DNA from: Progne subis subis
Lineage: Eukaryota > Chordata > Aves > Passeriformes > Hirundinidae
Direction of reading: 5' to 3'
NCBI GenBank assembly: GCA_022316685.1
Contig: JAKJHU010000654.1
Span: 62,001-126,000 of the forward strand
DNA length: 64,000 nt
The notes beneath the pieces were generated by a model that had not been told where the DNA came from, did not search any database, and was given only the letters and a program-made list of their open reading frames with translations. Positions 10,640-20,224 of the stretch are shown here, one piece after another; within the stretch, counting starts at the first letter, position 1, and each line of letters begins with the position of its first letter. The position numbers and the translations under genes were made by a program.

Positions 10640-11075
10640 AACTTCCTGCGACATCCAAAGCTGCCAAGAAGGCAGCGCCGGAGCGCAGCCGTGCGGCACC
10701 GATCTGGGTGCCCCGGGAGCTGAGGGACCAACATCGCCTCAGGTATCCTGTGCCAGTGACTCCTCCACATCCCCGCCGTGATTGGCTGCGCTCCCGCACG
10801 TGATCGCTCAGACCGCCAAAGCCCCTCCCACACGGGGCGTGGTCTGGTAAAAGCAACTGCAGCGGCCCCGCGCCCGGAGTCTGTCCGGAGCCGCGGCGCT
10901 GGGAGCAGGGGGCGTTCGGGTCCCACCGGAGTTGGCGGCGAACAGCGAAACTTGGCGAGCGGCGGGGGAGCTCGGAGGCGGCTCCAGCACAGGTGGGACC
11001 CGCGGTGGGTTGTGTCCCAGCTCGGGGCTCGCTGCGGGCGGAGGGGGCCGCGGGGAGGGGCAGGGGGCGGTTCGG
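10640..11075 (+). promoter_or_regulatory. GC-rich promoter and non-coding first exon of L2
   Basis: Contains an inverted CCAAT box (ATTGG 10781-10785), an E-box CACGTG (10797-10802) and a GC/CACCC-type box (GGGGCGTGG, about 10839). A presumed untranslated exon ends at 11075 before GTGAGT. A matching acceptor (TTGTGTCCGCAG) ends at 11213, so the coding exon would start at 11214. A poly(A) run of about 20 bases at 10608-10628 lies just upstream. Confidence 0.55.
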
Positions 11076-11319
11076 GTGAGTTCCTTGTGCCGGGATCCCC
11101 CGTGTCCCCCGTGCCCGGAGATGGCGGAGGGAGCGGCTGCAGCGGCTGCAGAGCCGGAGGGGCCGCGGCTGCGGGCACGGCAGAGCTCCCGGACGCTGCG
11201 CTTGTGTCCGCAGGTGCTGCCGCAGCGTCCGCGGAGCGGGGCCGGGCCGGGACTGAGCTGGCAGCGCCTTCCTGAGCCTCGGTGTCCCGCAGCGCCGGGA
11301 CCAGCAGTGACCTCTCCTC

Positions 11320-12984
11320 ATGTCCCTTGCCGTGTGCCATCACCGCGGGTGTGAAGCTGTTCCCGAGGCCGATCTCCGAAAGCCTTTTTCAGCACTCCTG
11401 ATGTGTCGGGAGCAAGGGGCTGTTTGTTCCCAGCAGCGAGATGCCGGCTGTGAGCTGGAGGAGAGGGAATTCTGCTCTGTTCATGGGGTTGTGAAGGAGC
11501 TCCTGCCTCTCCAGGAGGGACCAGCAGCCGGGCTTACACACTTGCCTGGGGCACAAGAAGCCACTTGTCATAAGCAGGAGGATTCCACTTGTGAGCATGC
11601 AGTGAGTGAAGATGTGGAGAATGGATTCTGCACCAGTGATGGGAGTGTGAGGGAGCCCCTGGGTCCCCAGGGCACATCAGCAACTGGCAATGTACACAGA
11701 AGGAGCCTCAGAAGATTCCTGGGTGAGTGCAGGACCACACTTGTGGATTCTAGGTAGGGGACAGTGTCACCTCCCAAGGACAGGGCTGTCAGGTGTGTGG
11801 CTGTTTCCCGATGTCTGGAAGAGGCCTCGTGCTCTGCTCAGCCCCATCAGTGGCTGGAACCAACAGCCCCAGGTGCCCCCAAGCCTGTGCAGTTCTCCTG
11901 CTGCAGCCTGTCCCCACACCTGTGTCCCTGGCTGTCCCCACAGCTGTGTCCCTGCCGCTGTCCCAGGCTCTTGGCTCCCTGGCTGCCAGCTGAGGGAGGG
12001 GCAGACTGGCTGAGGGGTCCCTCCTGTGCTCCCTGGGCATTGGGGGAGCAGATTGGAGGGCTGGGTGTGGTTCCCACAGCCAGCAGCTCTTTCCTGCTCC
12101 AGGCAAGTGGTTCAGGAGCCATCCCGTGGTGGTGTTGGTGCTGACTGTGCTCGTGTTCCTGCTGCTGGCTTTGGTGGTGGCCTTGGCTGTGCAGTCAGGT
12201 AAGGGAGGGGCAGCAGCCTGGGCCCAGCCCCTCGGGGCAGAGCGGGGTCCCTGCTCCCTGCAGAGGGGAATCCTCAGAGCTTCTCCTCTTCCCCCTCCAG
12301 CAGCACAGGTTCCAGTTCCAGCTGCGACTCCGCTGTCGGTTCTGGGCTGTCCCTCTGGCTGGGTCGGGTACAATGGGGTCTGCTACTACTTGTCAAGGGA
12401 TCACAGCACCTGGGATCAGGGTCAGGAACGGTGCTCCGAGCTCGGGGCCTCCCTGGCCATTGTGAAGGATGAGGACATGGTGAGTGAGGGGCTGTGGGCG
12501 GTGTGGGGTGTCTGAGGGGAGCCTGGGGGTGCTCCTGGGCCGGGCTGGGTGCTGGTAGGGCCGGGGCTGCAGCCCTGTCCCGGGGCCTTGCAGGGAAGGA
12601 GCCCCGGCGTGCGGGGGGAGCCCCGGGCACGTGTCCCCCCGAGGGGCCGGGGCAGCTCCACTCCTCTCTCCTTGGCAGGATTTGCTCTTCCACCTCCGCG
12701 GGAACATCGATTTCTGGCTGGGGCTGCGCAGACGGGGCGAGCGCCTGCAGTGGGGGGACGGCAGCGACTTCAGCTCCTGGTGAGTGCCGGGGAGCCGGGC
12801 AGGGCATGGGGGGACAGGGACACAAGGTGTTCCCCTGGGAACCAGCGCTGTCTCTGCTCCTCCTTGCAGGGTTCCTGTCCTTGGCGATTCCGAGTGTGTG
12901 TACCTGGCTGACAATAAATTCAGGAGTGAGGACTGCTCAAATCAGCAGCTGTATCTCTGCAGCAAGGCCCAAGCTCCCCTGTAA
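11320..12984 (+). CDS. Lectin copy L2: C-type lectin-like type II receptor, complete
   Basis: Best gene in the window. Exons 11320-11722, 12103-12198, 12301-12479, 12679-12779 and 12870-12984 join without a stop into 297 codons, each intron with GT-AG ends. The first exon gives a long, cysteine-rich cytoplasmic tail (about 134 residues) with no tyrosine-based signalling motif. The second gives a basic KWFRSH stop followed by about 22 hydrophobic residues as a signal anchor. The last three form a C-type lectin-like domain with six cysteines, WLGL and no calcium-site motifs, as in CLEC2/CD69-type ligands and receptors of NK cells. The start at 11320 is the first ATG after a plausible acceptor and follows an in-frame TGA; 11401 is an alternative. 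Exact orthology is not claimed. Confidence 0.8.
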
Positions 12985-13039
12985 CAGGGGGTGGAGAAAG
13001 GACCTTCTCCACGCTGGGCAGTCACAGCTTCACCTCTCA

Positions 13040-13470
13040 GCCCAGCACAGGGCTGTCCTTCCTCAGCTGCACCCTTGTGCCTTGCACTTACTCTCAGGGT
13101 CACCCCAGTGCCTGTTCATCCCCACTGCCAACGCTGGGCTGGGTGTTCCAAGGAAAAGTCTCTGCAATCCATCCTGCCAGCGATGCTCCCTGGAGTGAGT
13201 GGATTGCCCTCATTACACAACAAGCTGAAATGGGAAATCCAAATCACCCTGGGCTCTTGGAAATCATCACAAACTGGCCTGAAGGTGAGACTTTTGGACT
13301 GTCCTTGGAAGAGGAACAAGAAAAGCTGACATGTGCTGAGAAGGAATCCCAACTTTGGCATCAGGCACCTGACTGTCAAGAATGCTCTGAGGGCTCCTCC
13401 CTCTCTCTCAGCTTTGGAGGAGGATGGTCAGAGGTGCTGCTTGGGGAAGGGAATTCGCTGCCACTGCCAC
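13040..13470 (+). repeat. ERVL pol-derived segment in L2 3' region
   Basis: Same element as at 6640-7060, here read on the plus strand downstream of the L2 stop. WSEWIALIT, GNPNHPG and IITNWPEGE are intact and the frame stays open from 13077 to 13697. The relation to 21830-22100 of the ERVL copy is visible in both DNA and translation. Confidence 0.75.
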
Positions 13471-13812
13471 AATCCAGCCCAGAGCTGCTTCTTCTGCCAT
13501 GGGGCCAAACTCTGCTTGTGAGAGCAGCCACTGAACTGGTGCTTTATTATCACCTACCTCACTCAAAGAAGGTCCTATCACCTTGTGAAAAATGTCTCTA
13601 TCGTATTGGCTGTCTCATTTGTGTATTAGTTTTTACATGTTGTTATTTTTTTAAGTATAATGCAATTTATGACCCTTTTAGCTACTTACTAATGTAACCT
13701 AATTTCTCCTTTTATGTATGTAGGTCATAGATATAGTAGTGTGATTAGTGTGATGTATATATTATGTTGTGGAGCACCTCTTATAGCTTATAGAAGTAAT
13801 AGTGTGATAAAT

Positions 13813-14449
13813 TCTCGGGTTTATTCTCCGAGATTCAGGTGGTTTTAGAGTCTTTTGCCCTCTGCAAAGCTCTGAGCCAAATGCAAGAAAGAGACGGAGT
13901 CTTTAGGTTCTGATTTTTCAAGGTTGCGCACTTCGTTTATTGTTCCTTATCTTACAAATTTCTCAGTGCCCAACAAAGGTCTGTGCAGCTGCTCGGGCAT
14001 CTGGCGACTCCTCCGGACTGGGCTGTGGCTATCTTTTATACTAATTGTTACGTGTTCTTTATTTATCATTATTTGCCAATACCTATCACTTATACTAAAC
14101 AGGTCATCCCTACTTTGACCCAATCTCTTTAAACTCCTTTGTGCCACTGTCACTGCAGAAAATGGAGTGAGGGAAGAAGAAAGAAGAAGCAGGAGACAAC
14201 ACCCCAAATCCTCCATCTTGCTCCCATTCACTTCCATACTAAAAACCCAAACCTACTGTTTCCTCACCCTGTGATAAGCTAAACTCCTATCTTTCACACT
14301 CTTGTGGCTTGCAATCCTTCCCACAGTGCAGGAAGCCTCTCCCATGGACTGGGATCAAAGCCCATGTCCCTCTGTCGCAGGGTCCCAGACCCCCGTGTCC
14401 AGGTCTCTGCCCCTCCAGGGCAGCCAAAGGAATGCCCTGGACTCCAACA
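13813..14449 (-). mobile_element. Solo LTR in the L2 3' region, with target duplication
   Basis: A 637-base insertion flanked by the direct repeat ATAAAT (13807-13812 and 14450-14455). The uninterrupted sequence is seen in the L1 and L3 3' regions (GTGATAAATGTA). On the minus strand it begins TGTTGGAGTCC and holds a TATA box (TAGTATAAAAGA, about 14034) and an AATAAA (AACAATAAACG). A 6-bp duplication fits class II (beta/alpharetrovirus-like) ERVs. It splits the L2 3' region before its poly(A) signal. Confidence 0.85.
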
Positions 14450-14529
14450 ATAAATGTATTGTACTATGAGCCTTAGCAAAATATAAAATGTTAGAATACT
14501 TCTGTGTAACCGAGAAAACTGCATAAATC

Positions 14530-14535
14530 AATAAA
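14530..14535 (+). terminator. Poly(A) signal of lectin L2
   Basis: AATAAA in the shared context AATAAAGTTGTTTCC, about 1.5 kb after the L2 stop because of the inserted LTR. Confidence 0.65.
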
Positions 14536-14699
14536 GTTGTTTCCTCAGCTGCTGCCTGACCTCTCTAAGTGCTAAGATACCGGTGACACAAACCAGAGCC
14601 CCGGAGGAGAATTAGAGAAGAACTTGTTAACTGCTCGTTATCAGGGAAGTGTGAAACAACAGGATGAAGCCACAAGAGGGAATAAAATATATTGACCTG

Positions 14700-15176
14700 A
14701 TCTCTAGGATGTCATGCAGAGAAGTCAGAGTATAAAATAGAAACAAAAGTTTCTGCGTCATCAAAAGCTACCCAGAAGACCTCGATGAAGCCCCGCCTGC
14801 GGCACCGATCGGGGTGCCCCGGGAGCTGAGGTACCAACATCGCCTCTCGTATCCTGTCCCAGTGACGACTCATTCTCCCCGCCGTGACTCTCTGCGCTCC
14901 CGCACGTGATCGCTCAACCCGGCCAAAGCTGTTCGCACACGGGACTCGTTCCATTCATCGCCGCAGCCGCGGCACCGCGCCCGGAGTCTGTCCGGAATCC
15001 CGGCGCTGGGAGCAGGGGGCGTTCGGGTCCCACCGGAGTTGGCGGCGAAAAGCGAAACTTGGCGAGCGGCGGGGGAGCTCGGAGGCGGCTCCAGCACAGG
15101 TGGGACCCGCGGTGGGTTGTGTCCCAGCTCGGGGCTCGCTGCGGGCGGAGGGGGCCGCGGGGAGGGGCAGGGGGCG
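14700..15176 (+). promoter_or_regulatory. Orphan lectin promoter copy
   Basis: Copy of the L2-type promoter including CACGTG (about 14903) and the GC-rich first-exon block. It breaks at 15176 just before the splice donor and is followed by an exon-5 fragment instead of a gene, so no intact transcript unit follows. Confidence 0.55.
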
Positions 15177-15235
15177 TATCTCTGCAGCAAGGCCCAAGCT
15201 CCCCTGTAACAGGGGGTGGAGAAAGGACCTTCTCC
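15177..15235 (+). other. 59-bp lectin exon 5 fragment at a junction
   Basis: Matches the end of lectin exon 5, including the last residues, the TAA stop and the start of the 3' region (compare 12951-13010). It sits between a plus-strand promoter copy and a minus-strand exon-1 copy, which is not a possible gene order; it looks like filler copied into a rearrangement junction. Confidence 0.75.
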
Positions 15236-15585
15236 TGGGGACCCAGGGGCTCCGTCACACTCCCATCGCTGGTGCAGAATCCATTCTCCACATCTTCACT
15301 CACTGCACACTCACAAGTGGAATCCTCCTGCTTATGACAAGTGGCTTCTCGGGCCCCAGGCAAGTGTGTAAGCCCGGCTGCTGGTCCCTCCTGGAGATGC
15401 AGGAGCTCCTTCACAACCCCATGAACAAAGCAGAATTCACTCTCCTCCAGCTCACAGCCGGCATCTCTCTGCTGGGAACAAACAGCCCCTTGCTCCCGAC
15501 ACATCAGGAGTGCTGAAAAAGCCTTTCGGAGATCGGCCTCGGGAACAGCTTCACACCCGCGGTGATGGCACACGGCAAGGGACAT
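15236..15585 (-). pseudogene. Lectin exon-1 copy, left arm
   Basis: Minus-strand copy of the lectin cytoplasmic-tail exon. The frame is open from the ATG equivalent at 15585 and keeps the tail residues of L2 up to the junction at 15236, but the membrane and lectin-domain exons do not follow. It marks the outer end of the left inverted arm. Confidence 0.65.
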
Positions 15586-16173
15586 GAGGAGAGGTCACTG
15601 CTGGTCCCGGCGCTGCGGGACACCGAGGCTCAGGAAGGCGCTGCCAGCTCGGTCCCGCCCCGGCCCCGCTCCGCGGACGCTGCGGCAGCACCTGCGGACA
15701 CAAGCGCAGCGTCCGGGAGCTCTGCCGTGCCCGCAGCCGCGGCCCCTCCGGCTCTGCAGCCGCTGCAGCCCAGCTCCGTGCCGGGACAGGCGGTGACAAC
15801 GCCTGCGAGCTGCCGGAGGCGGGGACGGGACAGCTGCGGCTCGCAGTCCGCCTCCCGAGGGGGAAGGAGCAGCAGCCCCGGGCTGCTCAGGTTTGTCCCC
15901 CGCACTCGCTGCCCCGGCGGCTTGGAGCCCGGCGACACCGAGCGCGGGCACGGCCGCTTTGGGTCCCTGCCTGTGGGCATGAAGCGGGTCCCCTGCAATT
16001 TTCATCCCTTTTCTCTGGTAACCCCCTTCTTTTGGGGGGGATGGGGCACTACTTATTGTCTGCTCCTCAGATCGCTCTCAGTGCTCCTTCTTTTCACTCC
16101 CGGTGCTTCCACTATCCCTCCCAGCTCCCTCAGAGTGTTCTCTGTGCTCCCACTTCCCTCCCTGTGTTCCCAG
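15586..16173. other. GC-rich lectin-type flank, no gene recognised
   Basis: 15586-15775 is lectin upstream sequence. 15776-16050 is GC-rich and specific to the two arms. 16060-16173 is the CCCAGTGCTCC-rich piece also found in blocks A (about 32700) and C (about 57790). The open frames show no known domain. Confidence 0.45.
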
Positions 16174-16663
16174 TGTTAGGAAAATTAACCCACGAACACC
16201 AGAGGTTTATGTCTAAAAAGGAGACAGAGGAGTCCTTTTACTTTATTCGAATAAAGGGAGAGGCCATGGGGCATTTCCCCTGGGGTCTCTCAGTTTTTCA
16301 GAGGATGCAGCCTCCTTTTTATCCCAATTTCCCGGCCGCATTTCCCTCTCTCTTTCCCCATTGGCTGAGGTACTTGAGAGGTACAGACTTCCCGAAATGC
16401 CGAAGACCTAAGATTCCCCTTTTAATGTGTAACTCCCCTAATTTTTTAATTCTTATGGGATTGATGAGTTTTCCCCATTCTTGCGTTTCATCTTTCAATA
16501 TTCAATTTCATTTACAAACAAACTTATGGTTTGTTTGTAAAGGCAAGTATCTTCTTTTCCATTCATCAATCAGTAGAATCCTTCCCATTGTTTCTCTTCT
16601 CTCTCAGTGCTGGTTTTATCTACCAGCAGACCCAGGGCTTGTTTGTAAAGACAAATCTTGTCA
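16174..16663 (-). repeat. LTR of an alpharetrovirus-like element
   Basis: 490 bases beginning TGTTAGGAAAAT and ending ATCTTGTCA on the plus strand. On the minus strand a purine tract (AGGAGGGGTTGAGAG) precedes it, a TATA-like GGATAAAAAGG lies inside and AATAAA follows (CGAATAAAG), so it is the 3' LTR of the minus-strand env remnant next to it. An inverted copy is at 51104-51591. Confidence 0.7.
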
Positions 16664-17570
16664 TTTCTCTCAACCCCTCCTCTTTTATTTTTAATAACTG
16701 TCTTTACAAACTTTAGTTATTATTGACTTAATTTTCTGTTCTTGGGGTTTTATTTTGGTTTTGCAATTATTTGCAGTGACATTAACTTGTGTCCTTTTGT
16801 AGCCATCTCTGGGTCAGTAGGCATGGCCACTACCTGCATCCCTTTGATCACACGTTGAATAAGTTGTACTAAGCAAGGGATCATGCATGGTAAAAACATT
16901 AGAGTTGCTATAACACATAAGAGGAAAGAAAAACCTTTGTTTAACTCATAGTTCACTGGGTAAATGTGAAAACATGTCTCATTCTATCTTTTTTTATGTT
17001 TGGACTGGCACTTGAGCTAACTTTTTTATTCCTTTTGTTATTTGTTTTACTACTTTTCTATTGTCATCTATTTGCACATAGCCGTTTGAGTAATTTAATT
17101 TGCTACACACTCTTCTTTCTTCTGCTAATAAATAATCTAATGCTATTTGATGTTGGAATATTGCATTTCTAAGCTCTCACATAAGGTTTCTACTTGCAGT
17201 TACAGCCCAGATCTGTTTTGTTGGATCTGAAGGAGATCCTATTAAAAAGGGTCTGAGCTCTATTCGGGTGTTGCCATTTCTACTGATAGTCACAGACAAC
17301 ACGTGTCCCACTTGTGGAATTATCTTGGGGGCAGCTTAAAAATAAAGGGTCAAAACCCCCCCCTATCCTTCCCCACTGCTTTACGGCCTTCAAAGTATTT
17401 TTGGTAATTATGGAAGGAACACCTTACCCAGCTTCTATTAGTGAGTTTAACGTGTTTGATTCCATCTGCCTTGATATCTGGAACAATCATAAGGAGGGCA
17501 GTTGGGGGGCTAACAATCTAAACTTAAAGTCCAGTCACACTTTTCCCCACATATATGCTTCCTGTTCTTT
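16664..17570 (-). pseudogene. env: Retroviral env TM-subunit remnant, left arm
   Basis: Degraded transmembrane envelope fragment. Around 16987-17180 the minus strand carries the heptad-like ALDYLLAEE stretch, a cysteine and an IDD...KLAQVPVQT tail, as in alpharetrovirus-type TM ectodomains. At 16750-16956 an open frame encodes a hydrophobic anchor ending in CLVQLIQRVIKG, like an env membrane span and short tail. In-frame stops separate the parts. The surface subunit and the rest of the provirus are gone; the ERVL LTR starts directly at 17571, so ERVL inserted into this element. Confidence 0.65.
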
Positions 17571-18243
17571 TGTTGAGGGTTAAGTTCTCCTGTAGAATTT
17601 TTCCCCCCCATGAGTTGCTAGATTTTAAGTAGGGGTAGTTAAGCGGTGCTTAACCTGACAAAGGAAGTTGATCACTTGGTTTTGCGGGAGGGAAAAGGCT
17701 CCCGGGAGAGATGAGGTGTGGGCTCACTGCTATCAGTTTTCCGGGGAGCACGGATCGGGCGACGGCTGGCTGCCTGGAGTCCACGGTTAACGGAGGAGTT
17801 TGGTCCTGGGAATTCTACCATCTGTTGGAGTGCCCAGGAATTCGGAGTTTCTTCGTTACCCTGCTGGATTTTGGGTCAGCCCGGGGTCCAGCCGCTGCAG
17901 GTTCTCCAGCACTGCTCACTTCATCTGCCAGGACACCCCCCTGCCTGCCGAGGACAGTCCACTGCTTCCAGCTTCCAGCCATCAGAGCCAGGGCCTTCCA
18001 CCGTTTGCCCTCGGGGTTCTTGGTTCTGTTTTACTGTTATTATAAGTGCTGTTGTTGTTTGTCTGTCCTGTTATATTTACTAGTAAAGGACTGTTATTCC
18101 TTTTCCCCATAGCTCTGACAGAAAAGTTTTTTTTTTTAATCTTCCAAATTATAATAACACGGAGGGAAGGATTTAAATTCCTCATTTTCCTAGAGAGGCC
18201 TGCCTCTCCTTAGCAGACACCTGTCTTTTTTCAAGCCGAGACC
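17571..18243 (+). repeat. ERVL copy 1 5' LTR
   Basis: Begins TGTTGAGGGTTAAG and ends ...GCCGAGACC (GAGACA in the other copies, so the last base has changed). The 3' LTR at 23515-24181 and those of copy 2 match it along the whole length. A downstream fragment of the same family is at 29161-29325. Confidence 0.85.
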
Positions 18244-18248
18244 GAATT

Positions 18249-18266
18249 TGGCACCCAACGTGGGGC
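18249..18266 (+). other. ERVL primer-binding site
   Basis: TGGCACCCAACGTGGGGC, five bases after the LTR end. It differs at one base from the known lysine-tRNA(1,2) primer site. The inverse copy ends at 49500-49517 and has the same sequence. An ERVL with a lysine-type site would be unusual because the human family is named for leucine. Confidence 0.65.
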
Positions 18267-18331
18267 ACGAGGGCATTGAGAGAAAAGGAATAACAGTTCT
18301 TAAGCGCCTACATTGTTGTGTACTGGATATC

Positions 18332-20224
18332 ATGTGGTCTAGTTTTACCTGGTTCAGATGGCATGTGGGTGTGGCCGTGTTCCTCCCATTTGCAGGCCCT
18401 TTTCTAAACATGGGCCCTGTAACTAAGGTTGCTGTGGCTGTCATCCAGTTTGCTATATGGGCTAACGAAGTGAGGAAATTGTGGATTTTTAACTTCTTCT
18501 GGAAGGCAGGCACATGGATTCAGGGCTATCATACACTGACTGTGTGTTTCTGGGGTTACTTTAACAACGGTACCTACTGTGAGGAAATGACACCAGGGGA
18601 AACCTTTTCCCAACCCTTCACCCAGCTCTTTGGGCCTACCCCACCAGTCTTTGAAGGGTTCAAATCTCTGAATGTTAATGACATCATACAGTGGCTGGTG
18701 TTGCTGGTATGCCTGTTCTGTTTAGCATTTAGAGATAAGGGGAGACAGGACTGGGTAACCACCCTGATACCTCCCCTAGAGAATAAGGATACTGCCCAAC
18801 AACCTGAGCCTGCCCCACAGCCTGACCCTGCCCCACAGCCTGACTCTGCCCCACAGCCTGAGCCCATCCCACAGCCTGAGCCCATCCCACAGCCTGACCC
18901 CGCCCCGCAGCCTGCCTCAGGAATAAACCACCCAGATTTGGTGAAGGAGATAGGTGAGATGCTGAGGGAGTACCTTTCCCCTGTAGTAGCCTCATTAGCC
19001 CCAGCTGCTGGGAAACCCTCCCCCTGCCCCGACAAAGGAGAGTCTGATGGTGCAGCAGCGGAACCCACAGACGTCACAACCGTCCAGGTTCCAGCTGAAC
19101 CACAGGGGCAGCCACAGCCAGCAGCAGTGGCCCCTGTGGAAACAAAGAAGTATAAAGTGAAATCAGAGCACCCAGGCAACAAGGATAAGAAAGGAGGGCC
19201 CTCACAACCCGCGGGGGACTCAGAGGTTGAGATCATCACCGAGTCCCTGACATATGAAAGTCTCCGTAATCTGCAAAAAGATCTTGCACGACGGGAACGT
19301 GAGGCTTATACAGCCTGGTTAGTTCGGGTCTGGGACCTTATAGGTACAGGTGTGCAGCTAGATAGTAGTGAGGCAAGGAATTTGGGACCCTTGACCCAGG
19401 ACTCAGGTGTGAATCAGGTATTTGTAAGGGAGCCAGGGCCCCTTTCCCTTTGGGAGCGACTTTTAATGAGTGTAAGGGAGAGGTTTGTCCACAGAGACAG
19501 AATGCAGGAGCACCATCACAGAATGCGCTGGAAGACCCTTGAGGAAGGGATCCAACAGCTGAGAGAAGTGGCAGTGTTGGAGGTACTCTTTGGGAGGGGT
19601 GGACAGCATGATAATGACCCCGACAAAGTCAGGTGCACAGGGCAAATGCTGTGGAACCTGGCAGCTCTAGGACCATCTCAATACGCCACATTCATTGCAA
19701 CAATTAATGCCAATAACAACCGAGAGACGGTGGGTTCTGTAGCCAACAAGCTTAGAAATTATGAGAGTATGATCAGTGGCCCAATGCAGGCTCAGGTCTC
19801 TGCCGTGGCTAAGGAACTCAGGGAGAAGATGGAGGAGGTGACAGAGGAGATGAGGGAGGTGAGGGAGGAGATGAGGAGGAACAGTTCCTGTGTGACACCG
19901 GTGCGAGTTACAGGCCCCAGAGTCAGAGCTCAACAGCCCCCCGCTAGAGAGAGAGGGTACACCCCACGAGCTGACCTGTGGTTCTTTCTGAGTGACCATG
20001 GGGAAGACATGGGAAGGTGGCATGGGAAACCCACTTCTGCCCTGGCAGCACGGGTGCGTGAGCTCAAGGAGAGAAACACTAACCGAGGGGGTTCCACTAA
20101 GATGAAGGTAGCCTCGACATCGCATGACCAAGCTGCCAGGTATTATAGAAGTGAGGATATGTCAGATCCCTGTGAAGGAACCTCTACCATGTATGCCCAG
20201 GAAGGGAATAATGACCGGTGCTAG
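18332..20224 (+). CDS. gag: ERVL Gag, copy 1, open
   Basis: Open frame of 630 codons from ATG 18332; the frame is also open upstream through the primer site but has no earlier ATG. Residues 10-45 and 119-133 are strongly hydrophobic (WLVLLVCLFCLAF), which is unusual for a Gag. Residues about 157-200 are a proline-glutamine repeat of the QPEPAPQPDPA type. From about residue 330 the sequence resembles the ERVL Gag capsid from which mouse Fv1 derives (WLVRVWD, LEEGIQQLRE, VGSVA). A glutamate-rich coiled coil (EEVTEEMREVREEMRR) follows. No zinc knuckle was seen. It ends with UAG directly in frame with protease. This is an element protein, not a host gene. Confidence 0.8.
   Translation: MWSSFTWFRWHVGVAVFLPFAGPFLNMGPVTKVAVAVIQFAIWANEVRKLWIFNFFWKAGTWIQGYHTLTVCFWGYFNNGTYCEEMTPGETFSQPFTQLFGPTPPVFEGFKSLNVNDIIQWLVLLVCLFCLAFRDKGRQDWVTTLIPPLENKDTAQQPEPAPQPDPAPQPDSAPQPEPIPQPEPIPQPDPAPQPASGINHPDLVKEIGEMLREYLSPVVASLAPAAGKPSPCPDKGESDGAAAEPTDVTTVQVPAEPQGQPQPAAVAPVETKKYKVKSEHPGNKDKKGGPSQPAGDSEVEIITESLTYESLRNLQKDLARREREAYTAWLVRVWDLIGTGVQLDSSEARNLGPLTQDSGVNQVFVREPGPLSLWERLLMSVRERFVHRDRMQEHHHRMRWKTLEEGIQQLREVAVLEVLFGRGGQHDNDPDKVRCTGQMLWNLAALGPSQYATFIATINANNNRETVGSVANKLRNYESMISGPMQAQVSAVAKELREKMEEVTEEMREVREEMRRNSSCVTPVRVTGPRVRAQQPPARERGYTPRADLWFFLSDHGEDMGRWHGKPTSALAARVRELKERNTNRGGSTKMKVASTSHDQAARYYRSEDMSDPCEGTSTMYAQEGNNDRC

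Noticed and set aside
18248..18331. Upstream extension of the ERVL gag frame from a TTG
   Set aside because: It overlaps the primer-binding site and has no ATG; 18332 is the first ATG in frame.
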